A program made the translations under genes and the position numbers. The notes beneath the pieces are model-generated. The model saw only the letters and a program-made list of their open reading frames with translations, ran no database searches and was not told where the DNA came from. A stretch of 64,000 nucleotides of DNA from JBALVT01 sp965262875 (GTDB lineage: Bacteria; Pseudomonadota; Gammaproteobacteria; Pseudomonadales; Halieaceae): NCBI GenBank assembly GCA_965262875.1, contig CBDHGD010000006.1, positions 1 to 64,000 of the forward strand. The letters run 5' to 3'. Below, in pieces: positions 24,941 through 33,316 of this stretch (position 1 is the stretch's first letter; each line of letters starts with the position of its first letter).

Positions 24941-26196
24941 TTGACAGCACGCTTAAGTCTCTGCAATCGTGTGACCAGCACGGGAAGCACTTCAGGGTCG
25001 CCATCAGTATTTTGCTCTATCTGCTCAAGAAGTGCCCGAGCATTTTCGAACTGTTCATCGTCTATTGCGTCGTCAAACTGATCGAGCAGAGTGGCAACTT
25101 CTGGATCACGATCAGTGGCGCCAAACACTCCTTCCAGAAGAAAATCGCTACTTCGGCCCTTCGTGTTGCGCGGCTGACTAGCCTTCACCAGCCCACTATC
25201 ATCTGCCTCCAAAATACGAACGTGCTCCCTTTCAACTGATGAAACCACTTGGGGGCTATGAGTCGTAACAATAAACTGACAGGCTTTAAAGGTATGGCGA
25301 AGTAATTTTAGGATCTTACTCTGCCATGCGGGATGCAAATTAAGCTCAATTTCATCGATAAGCACAATGCCATTGATCTCAGAGATATTTTTTGTTGGTG
25401 CAAGTGAATGAAGTCGACGAGCGAGGTCCGCTAGTAGAATTAGAAAGGCGCGTTCGCCGCTTGAAAGTTGATCTACATGAACCTTTGTATTGTCTGTTTT
25501 CGTGAAATAGAGGCCGGGTGGATGTAAGTCACTTTCAAAGCCAGCACCAGTAAAGCCGTCTATTTGTGTCACCAATTCACGAACCGTTTCTAACTCAGCG
25601 TCTCGATGGCTGATTATTCCTAATTTGATCGCTGCGCGTCCCTCGGCGGCACTCCGAACATCCCACCATTTACCTAAGTCGCCAACCATACTGAGGTTTT
25701 CGTTCAATGACTCCTCATAAACAACATTTTCCCTCAAGGGTTGGTTAGGGTTTGTCTGGTGGTCGAAACCTCTACGCTGTCGGTAATATACAAACAGAGG
25801 ACGGTCTTCTGAACGCAAAGAACATTCGCTCCTTATTCGTTTAATCTCTTGCCAAGGATTGGGGGACACTCTGAATGCAGCTTTTTCAGCAGTTGATATG
25901 GTTTGAAGATTTTTTTGAACGTCCATCCCTTCAAGATCAACCAATGCTTCGATTGACGCATGTTGGCCACCATTGCGGATTTCATCCATACCAATGGAAG
26001 TTTGGCTAGTGTAGAAAGTGCCATCATTTTTTGGCCAAAGGCTGCGCGACATAATCAGCAAAAGGGATATACTGTCTAAAATGGTTGTCTTACCCACACC
26101 ATTGAGGCCCAAAAAAACCGTTAGGTTAGGATCAAGATCAACCTCAAGCTTTCCAATTCTTTTGACATTTTCGATTGTCAGTCGTTTTATCTTCAT
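24937..26196 (-). CDS. ptuA: Septu ATPase PtuA
   Basis: The 419-residue SMC-like ATPase starts at MKIKRLTIENVKRIGKLEVD; a 30-residue upstream extension lacks similarity. It has Walker A 'GLNGVGKTT' (residues 30-38), ABC signature 'VDQLSSGERAFLILLADLAR', Walker B 'NGIVLIDEIELNLHPAWQ' and switch His 'FIVTTHSPQVVSS'. The C-terminal ~60 residues after 'FGATDRDPEVATLLDQFDDA' are helical, as in PtuA. It probably oligomerises and controls the PtuB nuclease encoded by the overlapping next gene. It appears complete. Confidence 0.88.
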   Translation of the reverse strand: MKIKRLTIENVKRIGKLEVDLDPNLTVFLGLNGVGKTTILDSISLLLIMSRSLWPKNDGTFYTSQTSIGMDEIRNGGQHASIEALVDLEGMDVQKNLQTISTAEKAAFRVSPNPWQEIKRIRSECSLRSEDRPLFVYYRQRRGFDHQTNPNQPLRENVVYEESLNENLSMVGDLGKWWDVRSAAEGRAAIKLGIISHRDAELETVRELVTQIDGFTGAGFESDLHPPGLYFTKTDNTKVHVDQLSSGERAFLILLADLARRLHSLAPTKNISEINGIVLIDEIELNLHPAWQSKILKLLRHTFKACQFIVTTHSPQVVSSVEREHVRILEADDSGLVKASQPRNTKGRSSDFLLEGVFGATDRDPEVATLLDQFDDAIDDEQFENARALLEQIEQNTDGDPEVLPVLVTRLQRLKRAVK

Positions 26197-26315
26197 TTTT
26201 GGATCCACCGAGTTTGGCCTTAAGGCTCTACACCTGTGAAGCCTATTATTCACTCTATGCGATGGTGAGGTGATCAGCAATGTCAAAGACTGGTGCTGAA
26301 CATACCACTCCGAGC

Positions 26316-26669
26316 CTAATTAACAGATAAATCCCACTGAGGTGGCTTCGCAAGCTCATCCACAATAATACCAACGGGTGATCCGTGTCGGTCGCCCATC
26401 GGCCCTTCAAACTTCGATAACGAATTAGCAATCTGCTTATGCGTAAATCCGGCTTGCAGGCACATGGAAATCATGATGCACATATCCGTTGCTATGAACT
26501 GCATGTCGGAACCTTCCTTGAACCTGTTGTCATAGAATACTTCCTTGGGCGCGGTTGGTTCTTTGGGATCATAACCGATAGTGACATAGAATTTACGGCC
26601 ATCGTCAGTTTCAACCTTGCGTACTTCAGAAAGCCGACGGTTCGGCAATTTTACACGTTTTGATGACAT
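26316..26669 (-). CDS. TSCPD-like small protein
   Basis: The 117-residue protein has 'KFYVTIGYDPKEPTAPKEVF' followed by 'DMCIMISMCLQAGFTHKQIA' and 'SLSKFEGPMGDRHGSPVGII'. This resembles the TSCPD domain found at the end of vitamin-B12-dependent ribonucleotide reductases and in small phage or plasmid proteins. A strong GGAGGAG site precedes the ATG. It lies 119 bases upstream of ptuA on the same strand and may be co-transcribed, but it is not a usual Septu component. Confidence 0.6.
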   Translation of the reverse strand: MSSKRVKLPNRRLSEVRKVETDDGRKFYVTIGYDPKEPTAPKEVFYDNRFKEGSDMQFIATDMCIMISMCLQAGFTHKQIANSLSKFEGPMGDRHGSPVGIIVDELAKPPQWDLSVN

Positions 26670-26852
26670 GGGTGTTTCTCCTCCTCTGATGATTGTCCAG
26701 TAGACAATTGATTTTGTTTGATTTTAAATTTGGTGAAGTCTTCGAATACCCAACCATTCTTGAGGGTGTCGTAGATGATCTTCAGCAGTTTGGAGAGTAC
26801 CCCAAAGCGTGGGGCAATTGCTTTGTACTCTTGAATCTGGCAGGGATTTTGG

Positions 26853-27545
26853 ATGCCAGAACTTCCCAAGATATTTCAACTCAAAATTCGTCTTCTAGGG
26901 ATCAGCCCTATGATCTGGCGGAGGGTTCTTGTTCCTTCATCGGTTACACTGCTCGACCTGCACGGCATTATGCAGGTGGCGATGGGATGGGAGAGTATCC
27001 ATCTTTTCCAGTTTGATATCCACGCTGTAAATTATGGATCTTGGGAATTGCATGCGGCGAATCCAGATATATCGCTGCAAGATTTTGGCTTTCGCCGGAA
27101 TGATCGCTTTTCTTACATCTACGATATGGGCGGTTATTGGAAACACGATATTCGTGTTGAAGCATTTCCTAATAAAAACCCAAAGAAGACCTATCCTATT
27201 TGCACTGGTGGTTCAGGGGTCTGCCCGCCGGAGGATTGCGGTGGGCCCGATGGATTTTTGGCGCGACGAGATGAAGTCGGTGGGTATGATGCGTGGCGCG
27301 ATCTTGACATCCTATCGGGCTTTGCCTCGGATCTTCTGGATTGCCGTCATACTGGCAAGGATCTGGCTGATCTGGATATGAGCGATGTTCAGCTTGCCGT
27401 GGATCGGATAAATGCCAGAGAGCCTTTTATGGCTGGGAAGTTTTCACGCAAGCAGGTGAATGATCGGTTTCGAGACGGATCGCACCAGCGGTTGCAACAT
27501 CAGCAGATAATAGACCCGATTCACAATAGGGTCGAATATTTTTAG
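26853..27545 (+). CDS. Plasmid pRiA4b ORF-3-like protein, C-terminus altered by IS5
   Basis: Most of the 230 residues match the pRiA4b ORF-3 domain: 'QLKIRLLGISPMIWRRVLVP', 'LHGIMQVAMGWESIHLFQF', 'FSYIYDMGGYWKHDIRVE' and 'CTGGSGVCPPEDCGGPDGF'. The function is unknown, but the family often sits on plasmids and in defence islands. The last ~12 codons (from IIDPIHNRV) come from the IS5 copy inserted at 27512, so the native end is lost. AGGGA precedes the ATG. Confidence 0.85.
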   Translation: MPELPKIFQLKIRLLGISPMIWRRVLVPSSVTLLDLHGIMQVAMGWESIHLFQFDIHAVNYGSWELHAANPDISLQDFGFRRNDRFSYIYDMGGYWKHDIRVEAFPNKNPKKTYPICTGGSGVCPPEDCGGPDGFLARRDEVGGYDAWRDLDILSGFASDLLDCRHTGKDLADLDMSDVQLAVDRINAREPFMAGKFSRKQVNDRFRDGSHQRLQHQQIIDPIHNRVEYF

Positions 27546-27567
27546 ACACAAGTATCCCCACCCGTTT

Positions 27568-28988
27568 TGTCGATAACATGGGATATGACCGCTTTATGTA
27601 ACATTGCATCTGTCCGGTTTTAAGGTTCTCCGCAAGGAGAAGCAAAATGAACCAGACAGCAATATTACAGGAAGTAAGACAAATGAAGTTTTCAGAATAC
27701 TATGGCCAAACCAAAGCGCGCAAATTGAGCCAGAGAGAGGCTGCGGGCCTTCTGGGGATGTCGGAGCGTAGTTTTCGACGATACGGTAAGCGCTTTGAGG
27801 CAGAAGGTGCTGACGGGCTGTTTGACCGCCGTCTTGCCAGGGTACCCCAGAACCGTGTTCCAGTTGATACGGTGAGTAAAATGCTGACACTGTTTGATAC
27901 CCGATATTGGGATTTCACCCCAAAGCATTTCCACGAGAAACTGGTATCAGAGCATGACTTCAATCACAGCTATAATTGGGTGCGTCTGACACTGCAAGCA
28001 CGTGGCAGAGTGACGAAAGCATCACGGCGTGGGGCCCATCGCCGCAAGCGCGAGCGTCGCGCTCTTCCCGGGATGATGTTGCATCAAGCGCTGCCCGGCA
28101 GGGCCATGAAATGGCCTGAGAGGGGCGGGTCAAGCCATGAGTGGGTTCCGGGCAAATGGTGGGATCTGATCGTGACGATGGACGATGCGACAAGCGATAT
28201 CTACTCGGCGTTTTTTGTTGATGAAGAAGGGACGATGAGCAGTTTTGCGGGTGTGAGTGATGTTATTGTTTCAAAAGGTTTATTCTGTTCTCTCTATGCC
28301 GATAGAGGCAGCCACTACTGGCACACACCTGAGGCTGGCGGCAAAGTTGACAAGAGCAACCCGACCCAATTTGGGCGGGCTTTAACCCGGCTTGGCATTG
28401 AATTGATACCGGCCTATTCGCCTGAGGCCCGCGGGCGCTCGGAACGCATGTTCGGGACGCTTCAAAACCGATTGCCGCAAGAACTGCGCTTAAACGGCAT
28501 TACGACGATGGAAGAAGCCAATCGGTTTTTGATCGAAGAGTATCTGCCAGGCCATAATGAAAAATTTGCAATCAAGCCATCCGGTGATGGATCAGCCTTT
28601 GTGCCGTTCGCCGGCGATCTGGCCAACGTTCTATGTGTGCAGGAAGAACGCGTGGTCGGAAAAGACAACACCGTTCGCTACAAAAACCGGTGTCTTCAGA
28701 TACCCGCAGATTGCCATCGGAACCACTACGTCAAAGCCCGTGTTCGGGTGCATGAATATCCAAACGGCCAGTTGGCGGTGTTCCATGGCCCCAGAAAGCT
28801 TGCCATGTATGAACCCGATGGAACGGAGATTAAAGATGTTAAAGAACAGGCTGCGTGAACCGCTTCGACCAGCCGAACCACGGGTGAGGGTCTTGCTCGC
28901 CTACGGCTCCCAAAACCCTCACCCGTGGAAAACAGAAGCGGACAACTGCCATGGTACATAAACCGGACAACTCCAAATGTTTTTGACA
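27568..28988 (+). mobile_element. IS1202-like (ISNCY) element
   Basis: This 1421-bp element begins TGTCGATAACAT and ends ATGTTTTTGACA, a short imperfect inverted repeat. It is bracketed by a 16-bp direct repeat GTATCCCCACCCGTTT (27552-27567 and 28989-29004), a target duplication of the long type known for IS1202-group elements. It lies in IS5 copy B. An internally deleted 59-bp derivative with both ends lies at 41857-41915. Confidence 0.85.
27647..28858 (+). CDS. ISNCY/IS1202-group transposase
   Basis: The 403-residue protein has an N-terminal HTH ('KLSQREAAGLLGMSERSFRR' and 'GLFDRRLARVPQNRVP'), a basic linker 'SRRGAHRRKRERRALPGMML' and an rve-type DDE core: 'WDLIVTMDDATSDIYSAFF', 'LYADRGSHYWHTPEAGG' and 'SPEARGRSERMFGTLQNRLP'. 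The C-terminal 'VRYKNRCLQIPADCHRNHYV' is typical of the group. The protein is complete, so the element may be active. Confidence 0.9.
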   Translation: MNQTAILQEVRQMKFSEYYGQTKARKLSQREAAGLLGMSERSFRRYGKRFEAEGADGLFDRRLARVPQNRVPVDTVSKMLTLFDTRYWDFTPKHFHEKLVSEHDFNHSYNWVRLTLQARGRVTKASRRGAHRRKRERRALPGMMLHQALPGRAMKWPERGGSSHEWVPGKWWDLIVTMDDATSDIYSAFFVDEEGTMSSFAGVSDVIVSKGLFCSLYADRGSHYWHTPEAGGKVDKSNPTQFGRALTRLGIELIPAYSPEARGRSERMFGTLQNRLPQELRLNGITTMEEANRFLIEEYLPGHNEKFAIKPSGDGSAFVPFAGDLANVLCVQEERVVGKDNTVRYKNRCLQIPADCHRNHYVKARVRVHEYPNGQLAVFHGPRKLAMYEPDGTEIKDVKEQAA

Positions 28989-29508
28989 GTATCCCCACCC
29001 GTTTTGTCAAACTGTTTTCAAATTCATATTTGCGAGTGCTCCGACATTCTTGGCAATCATGTTTTGTTGTTGGTTGTTGCGGTGAATATCCGAAAATATA
29101 TTGAACTTTTTCATGCGGCCAATACCGTGCTCTACGCCAATGCGTAGTTTTGAATGCCATGTATTGTATTCTTGTTCTTCTTTCGTAAGTGGTTTTTTCT
29201 TTGATGTTTTCAGGGGGATTTCCAGTGATGTCCCCAGATATCCTAAATCCCCAAGGGTAAGTATATCAGGGGGCCTATCCACGCGGGTCTCATCATAAAT
29301 ACGCTTGTCATGTTTGCGCCCGTCATGGGCGCATCCAACAGCCAGTATACACTTCTTGTCATCTGTGATGATCTGGTGGGACGCCGTGTGCTTCTTTTTC
29401 TTGCCAGAATATTTTGCTTTTCGAGCCGAGGGCTTCCCGGGCCGTTGAACTGGACGCTCAGTACCATCAATCATCAGGTAAAGCAGATCAGCCTTTTCCA
29501 CTTCCGAC

Positions 29509-31032
29509 GTAACTGCCCAGGTTATTTTTAAGCGTATTTCAGTTTTGCAATAATCTGATCGGCAGGCATCATCAGTGTTTCGATGATGTTCCATCCTTGT
29601 TTTCTCGCCGTTGTGATGACGCTGCGCAGGGTCGCAAAATCCTCTGCCCCTTGTTCAGACCTGAACCCTCCCGATATTTTCTGACGTAGTTTCATCATCC
29701 GCAGGTCGCGTTCAGCTTCGTTGTTTGTGAATGGCACGTCGGGATCTGTCAGAAAGCGCAGGGTGCCTTCCTTGTGATCGCGCAATCGTAAAGCCAGATT
29801 ATGTCCTGTCCGTCGCTTCTTGCGCCCCCGTCTTCCGGGTTTTGGCGGCACGAGTGGAGGCAATTCCTCATGGAAATCCAATGCTGCGGTGATGATCCTG
29901 TCGTATCGCCGATTAATAAGCGCAACAAGCGGCGTTGAAACCGCCACGCCCTTATCCCGCGCGGCCTGTGTGACATGGTGCGCACGCCGCAGTAGCCTTT
30001 GCATCTGACCAGCCCAATCTTCCTGTTCGATTTCGACCAACGCTTGCAGTTCCCGTAAATGGTGTGCATTGCACAACGCATGGGTAACACCATCCAGCGT
30101 GAAGTAGGGCTGCCAATGATCATGCACGATACAGCCCGTGAGATTGGATAACAGATTACCGCGTTTGCTGCTGACCCGGTAGAAAGCCAGAAGCGGTGTA
30201 CAGGCAACGTGAAGCCATTGCAGGCACCCCGTAATCCGGAAACCCGTCTCGTCAAGATGTTTGACGTGGACCTGTTGGGCGATCACATCCTGCAGGTGAG
30301 AAGCAACCCCCTTGAGCCGCTCTGATGCTTTGCGGTTCATGGCGGCCACAGTGGCAGGAACCAAAGGGGCATTGAACAAATCGGCCATTATTTGCGCCAG
30401 TCTGTCTTCCGGCAGGAAATGGGCGCATTGGAGATATGTTGCCACTCCGGCGATGCGTGGCCCGTACTGCACGGGTGCCTTTACTTCCAGAGGAAACGCC
30501 GCCCTGGTTGTTTCCCCACAGTGGCCGCAAAGGCAGACATGTGCCCTGTGTTCCGTTGTCACCAGGGGTTGTGGCTCGGGCAGGTCAAACACCTGTCGTG
30601 CGGCGTAATCCTCTGCCATTGATGGCGACAGCGGTGTGCCACATTGCCCGCAGACAGAAGGAAAGTGATCTTCAACATGATCGGGATCTGCCGTTTGGCA
30701 CAGGGTGCTTCCCTTGTGGCCTTTCTGCCCGCCTGACTTTTTACCGGATTTTCTCCGCAGACTTTTGGTTCTGGGTTCAGCCTTGGGCTTCTTTAGGCCG
30801 TCGCTTGAAGGCGGCTTGCTACTGTTGCTGCTGTTCAAGCTGAGGCGACGCTCAAGGTCTTCAATGCGAGCCACAAGCAGGGCTATCGTTTGTGCATTCT
30901 TCTGCTTCAGCTCTTCATAAGCCTCAACGGAAACATAACCTTTGGGTGCGTTTGAAAAAATCATAATCTTAATGAATCACATCGGGATTCCTCAGGCAAG
31001 AGAATTATTCCTTAGGGTACCTGGGCAGTTAC
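29509..31032 (-). mobile_element. IS66-family element, copy 1
   Basis: This 1524-bp element has ends GTAACTGCCCAGGT... and ...CTGGGCAGTTAC and a single transposase gene (ISBst12-like, with no tnpA or tnpB helper genes). The flanking octamers CTTCCGAC and CATTGATT differ, so sequence next to one end, including the rest of IS5 copy B, was deleted or exchanged after insertion. Confidence 0.9.
29528..30964 (-). CDS. IS66-family transposase (ISBst12-like), copy 1
   Basis: The 478-residue protein has an N-terminal coiled coil ('LKQKNAQTIALLVARIEDLE'), a Ser/Lys-rich linker ('SSNSSKPPSSDGLKKPKAEP'), a zinc-binding part ('SVCGQCGTPLSPS', 'CLCGHCGETT') and the DDE core: 'VKHLDETGFRITGCLQWLH', 'GCIVHDHWQPYF' and 'FTNNEAERDLRMMKLRQKIS'. 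It differs from copy 2 at one residue (Asp against Gly in AALDFHEE). Confidence 0.93.
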   Translation of the reverse strand: MIFSNAPKGYVSVEAYEELKQKNAQTIALLVARIEDLERRLSLNSSNSSKPPSSDGLKKPKAEPRTKSLRRKSGKKSGGQKGHKGSTLCQTADPDHVEDHFPSVCGQCGTPLSPSMAEDYAARQVFDLPEPQPLVTTEHRAHVCLCGHCGETTRAAFPLEVKAPVQYGPRIAGVATYLQCAHFLPEDRLAQIMADLFNAPLVPATVAAMNRKASERLKGVASHLQDVIAQQVHVKHLDETGFRITGCLQWLHVACTPLLAFYRVSSKRGNLLSNLTGCIVHDHWQPYFTLDGVTHALCNAHHLRELQALVEIEQEDWAGQMQRLLRRAHHVTQAARDKGVAVSTPLVALINRRYDRIITAALDFHEELPPLVPPKPGRRGRKKRRTGHNLALRLRDHKEGTLRFLTDPDVPFTNNEAERDLRMMKLRQKISGGFRSEQGAEDFATLRSVITTARKQGWNIIETLMMPADQIIAKLKYA

Positions 31033-31377
31033 CATTGATTTTAGTATTAATTCGTATTGCCCTGGACTATTTTAAAGATAAAAACTAGCCATTTAGGCCT
31101 AGTCGGCTCAAACGTGCGATTTCGACCAACTCGAAGTACATATGGAGAACAAATCAAAAAAACGGCCCTTTGGAAAAACTGGTTAGTTGACTGGTATGTG
31201 GACTTTGCTGCCGTCCGTTTTCTAATGAAAATTTGACGTGAACGGCCCAAACCGGCCCTTGAACAGCATACAACGTGCTTCGATGCAGCTTACGCATTGC
31301 AGACATTCGTACGCGGTACAGCATTTGATCCAGAACGTGGACGTTACGGGAGAGACCAACCCGCCGTTGACGAAAGT
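31033..31377. other. Intergenic region downstream of the TIR operon
   Basis: No gene is evident. The segment contains AACGGCCCAAACCGGCCCTT (31241-31260), resembling ACGGCCCAAAGCGGCCGTT upstream of the same operon (33154-33172). Around both, short GC-skewed phrases of a kind common between genes in Rhodobacterales recur (GCAGCATTT, ACGTAACG-like). The pair may mark cassette borders. Confidence 0.45.
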
Positions 31378-32493
31378 TCAGATCATTTCTTCGCGCTCAA
31401 GAACAGCCCTGACTTCTTCGAAGGCTGCAGAGATGTTACCTTTTGGAAAGCGGATTTGGCCCAAGCCTTGGATGTTGGAAAACTCTTCGCAGCCCTCTTC
31501 CAGGATCACGATTGCCTTCGTGAAGCCAAGCCGCCCCTGAAACAACCCGACTTCATGGATAACGTTCATACGTGCATGCATAGACCCGCCAACCTGCTCG
31601 TCTTCTGCGGTTAGCAGGATTAACGCACAACCAGCTCCATCCAGCATTTCTGAAAGCCGTGAGATGTTTGTGACCCCGGCAACTGGGACACGATTGAACT
31701 CTTCGAAAGGAAGCTTCAAACGATCAACAATGAAATCTTTCAACTCGCGCCAAAGCAAAGATCTTCCGTGCCCGATAAAGATATTCGTTCCAACCCGTTC
31801 CGAGCGCCGCTTGCCTCTTTCTTTTCGTCCCATGTGCGACCCCGCCTTTCGCGCAATCTCAGACAGCTCCAGCGCCACATCGCAAGGGGCTTGGAGCGCA
31901 GTCGTCTTTGCAATGATTTCTTGGTGTGGTGCGACCTGAACGCCCGAGGTCACAGCGTTGCTGTCTCTGGACATCAACTTTCCACTTGGAAGCATCGCTT
32001 GGCACATATCCGCATAGGTGTGCAAAACCCCCACCTCTTCAGATTCACGTTTTAGGCGCTCCAAAAATTCGTCCGGATTGTCGCCGAGAGAGACAGAGAG
32101 AAGCGATGAAAGCTCATCTCGTGCCCTCTTTACGACAACCGTTAGTTTAGAGCTGGCCTGTTCGGCTATGCTTAGGTCAGGATGGTTAGCTTGATCATAG
32201 ATCGCGACCTTTACGGCGTCAGATGAATATTCCCGCCATTCGCCAACACTGCCCATGCTGGTATAGCTCATGTCCTGCAAGCCCCACTCGGCACTGAATT
32301 GCGCGCCAGGAGGACGCGTTGCTAAGTCCTCATAATATACGAAAGCATGGTACCCTAGGTTAGAGCCACTCCAGGACTTATGAACCGCAGTTGCTGCATC
32401 TGTCAGTGCCTTTAGCACGTCGTTGTGTTTTGCTTTAAAATCTTTGGCTGCCGCCTCCAACTCATCAGCCAGTTCCAATAGCTCGATAGACAA
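31378..32493 (-). CDS. TIR-like NADase-family protein with helical N-terminal domain
   Basis: The 371-residue protein begins at a TTG with AAGGA upstream. Residues ~235-371 match the predicted nucleotide-binding TIR-like family: 'GTNIFIGHGRSLLWRELKDF', 'ISRLSEMLDGAGCALILLTA' and 'RMNVIHEVGLFQGRLGFTKA', where the Glu of NVIHEVG is the likely catalytic residue. The ~230-residue N-terminal region is helical ('LLELADELEAAAKDFKAKHN') and may sense infection. TIR enzymes of this type deplete NAD+ in abortive infection. Two small genes of unknown function lie just upstream in the same operon. Confidence 0.75.
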   Translation of the reverse strand: MSIELLELADELEAAAKDFKAKHNDVLKALTDAATAVHKSWSGSNLGYHAFVYYEDLATRPPGAQFSAEWGLQDMSYTSMGSVGEWREYSSDAVKVAIYDQANHPDLSIAEQASSKLTVVVKRARDELSSLLSVSLGDNPDEFLERLKRESEEVGVLHTYADMCQAMLPSGKLMSRDSNAVTSGVQVAPHQEIIAKTTALQAPCDVALELSEIARKAGSHMGRKERGKRRSERVGTNIFIGHGRSLLWRELKDFIVDRLKLPFEEFNRVPVAGVTNISRLSEMLDGAGCALILLTAEDEQVGGSMHARMNVIHEVGLFQGRLGFTKAIVILEEGCEEFSNIQGLGQIRFPKGNISAAFEEVRAVLEREEMI

Positions 32494-32531
32494 ATTCTGT
32501 GTCCTTCCTTTTATGTTTCTAACAAACGAAA

Positions 32532-32792
32532 CTAAACCGTTGGGATATTCAGACCAGCCTTACCAAGAGCCACAATGATGAACCTCTCCATCACTTCAGG
32601 CGTCATCCATGTTTTTTCCGAAAGGTGTAGATACCAAGCAATTATCTTCTCATGTGTGTCGCAGCGATTAAACCCAATTTCGTACTCATATTCAACATCT
32701 ATGATTATGTGACCATCTTTAACATAAACCACATTTTTAAGCCTTTTATCCTCAGATATCATTTCTTCAAATAAGTCTTTTGCATCAGCCAT
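32532..32792 (-). CDS. Small acidic protein of the TIR operon
   Basis: This 86-residue protein (MADAKDLFEEMISEDKRLKN onward) has an AAGGA site before its ATG and starts five bases after the preceding small gene. It contains 'VVYVKDGHIIIDVEYEYEIG' and 'WMTPEVMERFIIVALGKAGL', suggesting a small alpha/beta fold. I recognise no family. The spacing to the TIR gene (38 bases) suggests co-transcription; it may be a sensor or inhibitor of the TIR protein. Confidence 0.55.
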   Translation of the reverse strand: MADAKDLFEEMISEDKRLKNVVYVKDGHIIIDVEYEYEIGFNRCDTHEKIIAWYLHLSEKTWMTPEVMERFIIVALGKAGLNIPTV

Positions 32793-32797
32793 ATCAA

Positions 32798-33001
32798 TTA
32801 TCCTTGATCCATTGTGCGGTTTCCAAATTTGTCCACCATGTTTTTATTTGACATTTCAGGCCCACCATAGCGGGTTATTACCCTTTGAATTGTTGACCTT
32901 GGAACACGTATATCGTGCCACAAAATATCTACAATATAGAATTGTTCTTCGGTTGGCACCCACTTGGGTTTGCGCCCTGTTTTACTGGTGTCGCGTGTCA
33001 C
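32798..33001 (-). CDS. Small basic protein at the head of the TIR operon
   Basis: The 67-residue protein opens with GTG and reads MTRDTSKTGRKPKWVPTEEQ; the middle 'DILWHDIRVPRSTIQRVITR' looks like a helix-turn-helix. The ribosome binding site is weak and the start uncertain. A DNA-binding or regulatory role would fit its position upstream of the two other genes, but this is inference. Confidence 0.45.
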   Translation of the reverse strand: MTRDTSKTGRKPKWVPTEEQFYIVDILWHDIRVPRSTIQRVITRYGGPEMSNKNMVDKFGNRTMDQG

Positions 33002-33316
33002 TTGGGCATATTGGCAGAGAGTTTTCTCTTAAGTGTAAACTCCATTTGTCCGCAAGTAATTACGAACTCGAAAGTCCGCTTTCTCCTAGATTCATTGAAT
33101 TGAACGCAACGCAGCGAACTTCCGCTTCCCGCCCTTATTACCGATTGACACTCACGGCCCAAAGCGGCCGTTAGTCAGTGGACCTAGTGTTGCGGTGCAA
33201 CATCCTCGAACCGGCCATTCGTGCTCAGTGCAGCATTTTTATTGGCTGGTGGTCGGCAGTGCGGACGTAACGTTCTGTGTGCTCCGCCCCGCCTTCGGTG
33301 ACTAAGCCTTTATCGT
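33002..33316. other. Promoter-side region of the TIR operon, with inverted repeat
   Basis: No convincing gene is present. The perfect-arm palindrome ACGGCC-CAAAGC-GGCCGT lies at 33154-33171 among short phrases typical of Rhodobacterales intergenic DNA. This region separates the TIR operon from the DUF262 gene (both minus strand) and should contain the TIR promoter and the end of the DUF262 transcript's neighbourhood. Confidence 0.4.

Larger units (their letters stand above)
27512..29508 (-). mobile_element. IS5-family element, copy B, interrupted by an IS1202-like element and cut by IS66
   Basis: The left end starts AGACCCGATTCACAATAGGG at 27512 with AAT outside. After 56 bp of IS5 plus a 16-bp target repeat, an IS1202-like element intervenes (27568-28988). 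IS5 resumes at 28989 and runs to 29508, where IS66 begins. The remaining ~450 bp, with the tnp N-terminal half and right end, are missing. The surviving minus-strand transposase fragment reads 'EVEKADLLYLMIDGTERPVQ' onward (29007-29507). Confidence 0.88.

Noticed and set aside
24326..26196. Retron with Septu-like effectors
   Set aside because: No reverse transcriptase or msr/msd-like structure is present within several kilobases.
24937..26286. 30-residue N-terminal extension of PtuA
   Set aside because: The family start MKIKRLTIENVKR is internal and the extension does not resemble PtuA.
31378..33001. Thoeris or CBASS system around the TIR gene
   Set aside because: No ThsA-like SIR2-SLOG protein and no CD-NTase is encoded nearby.
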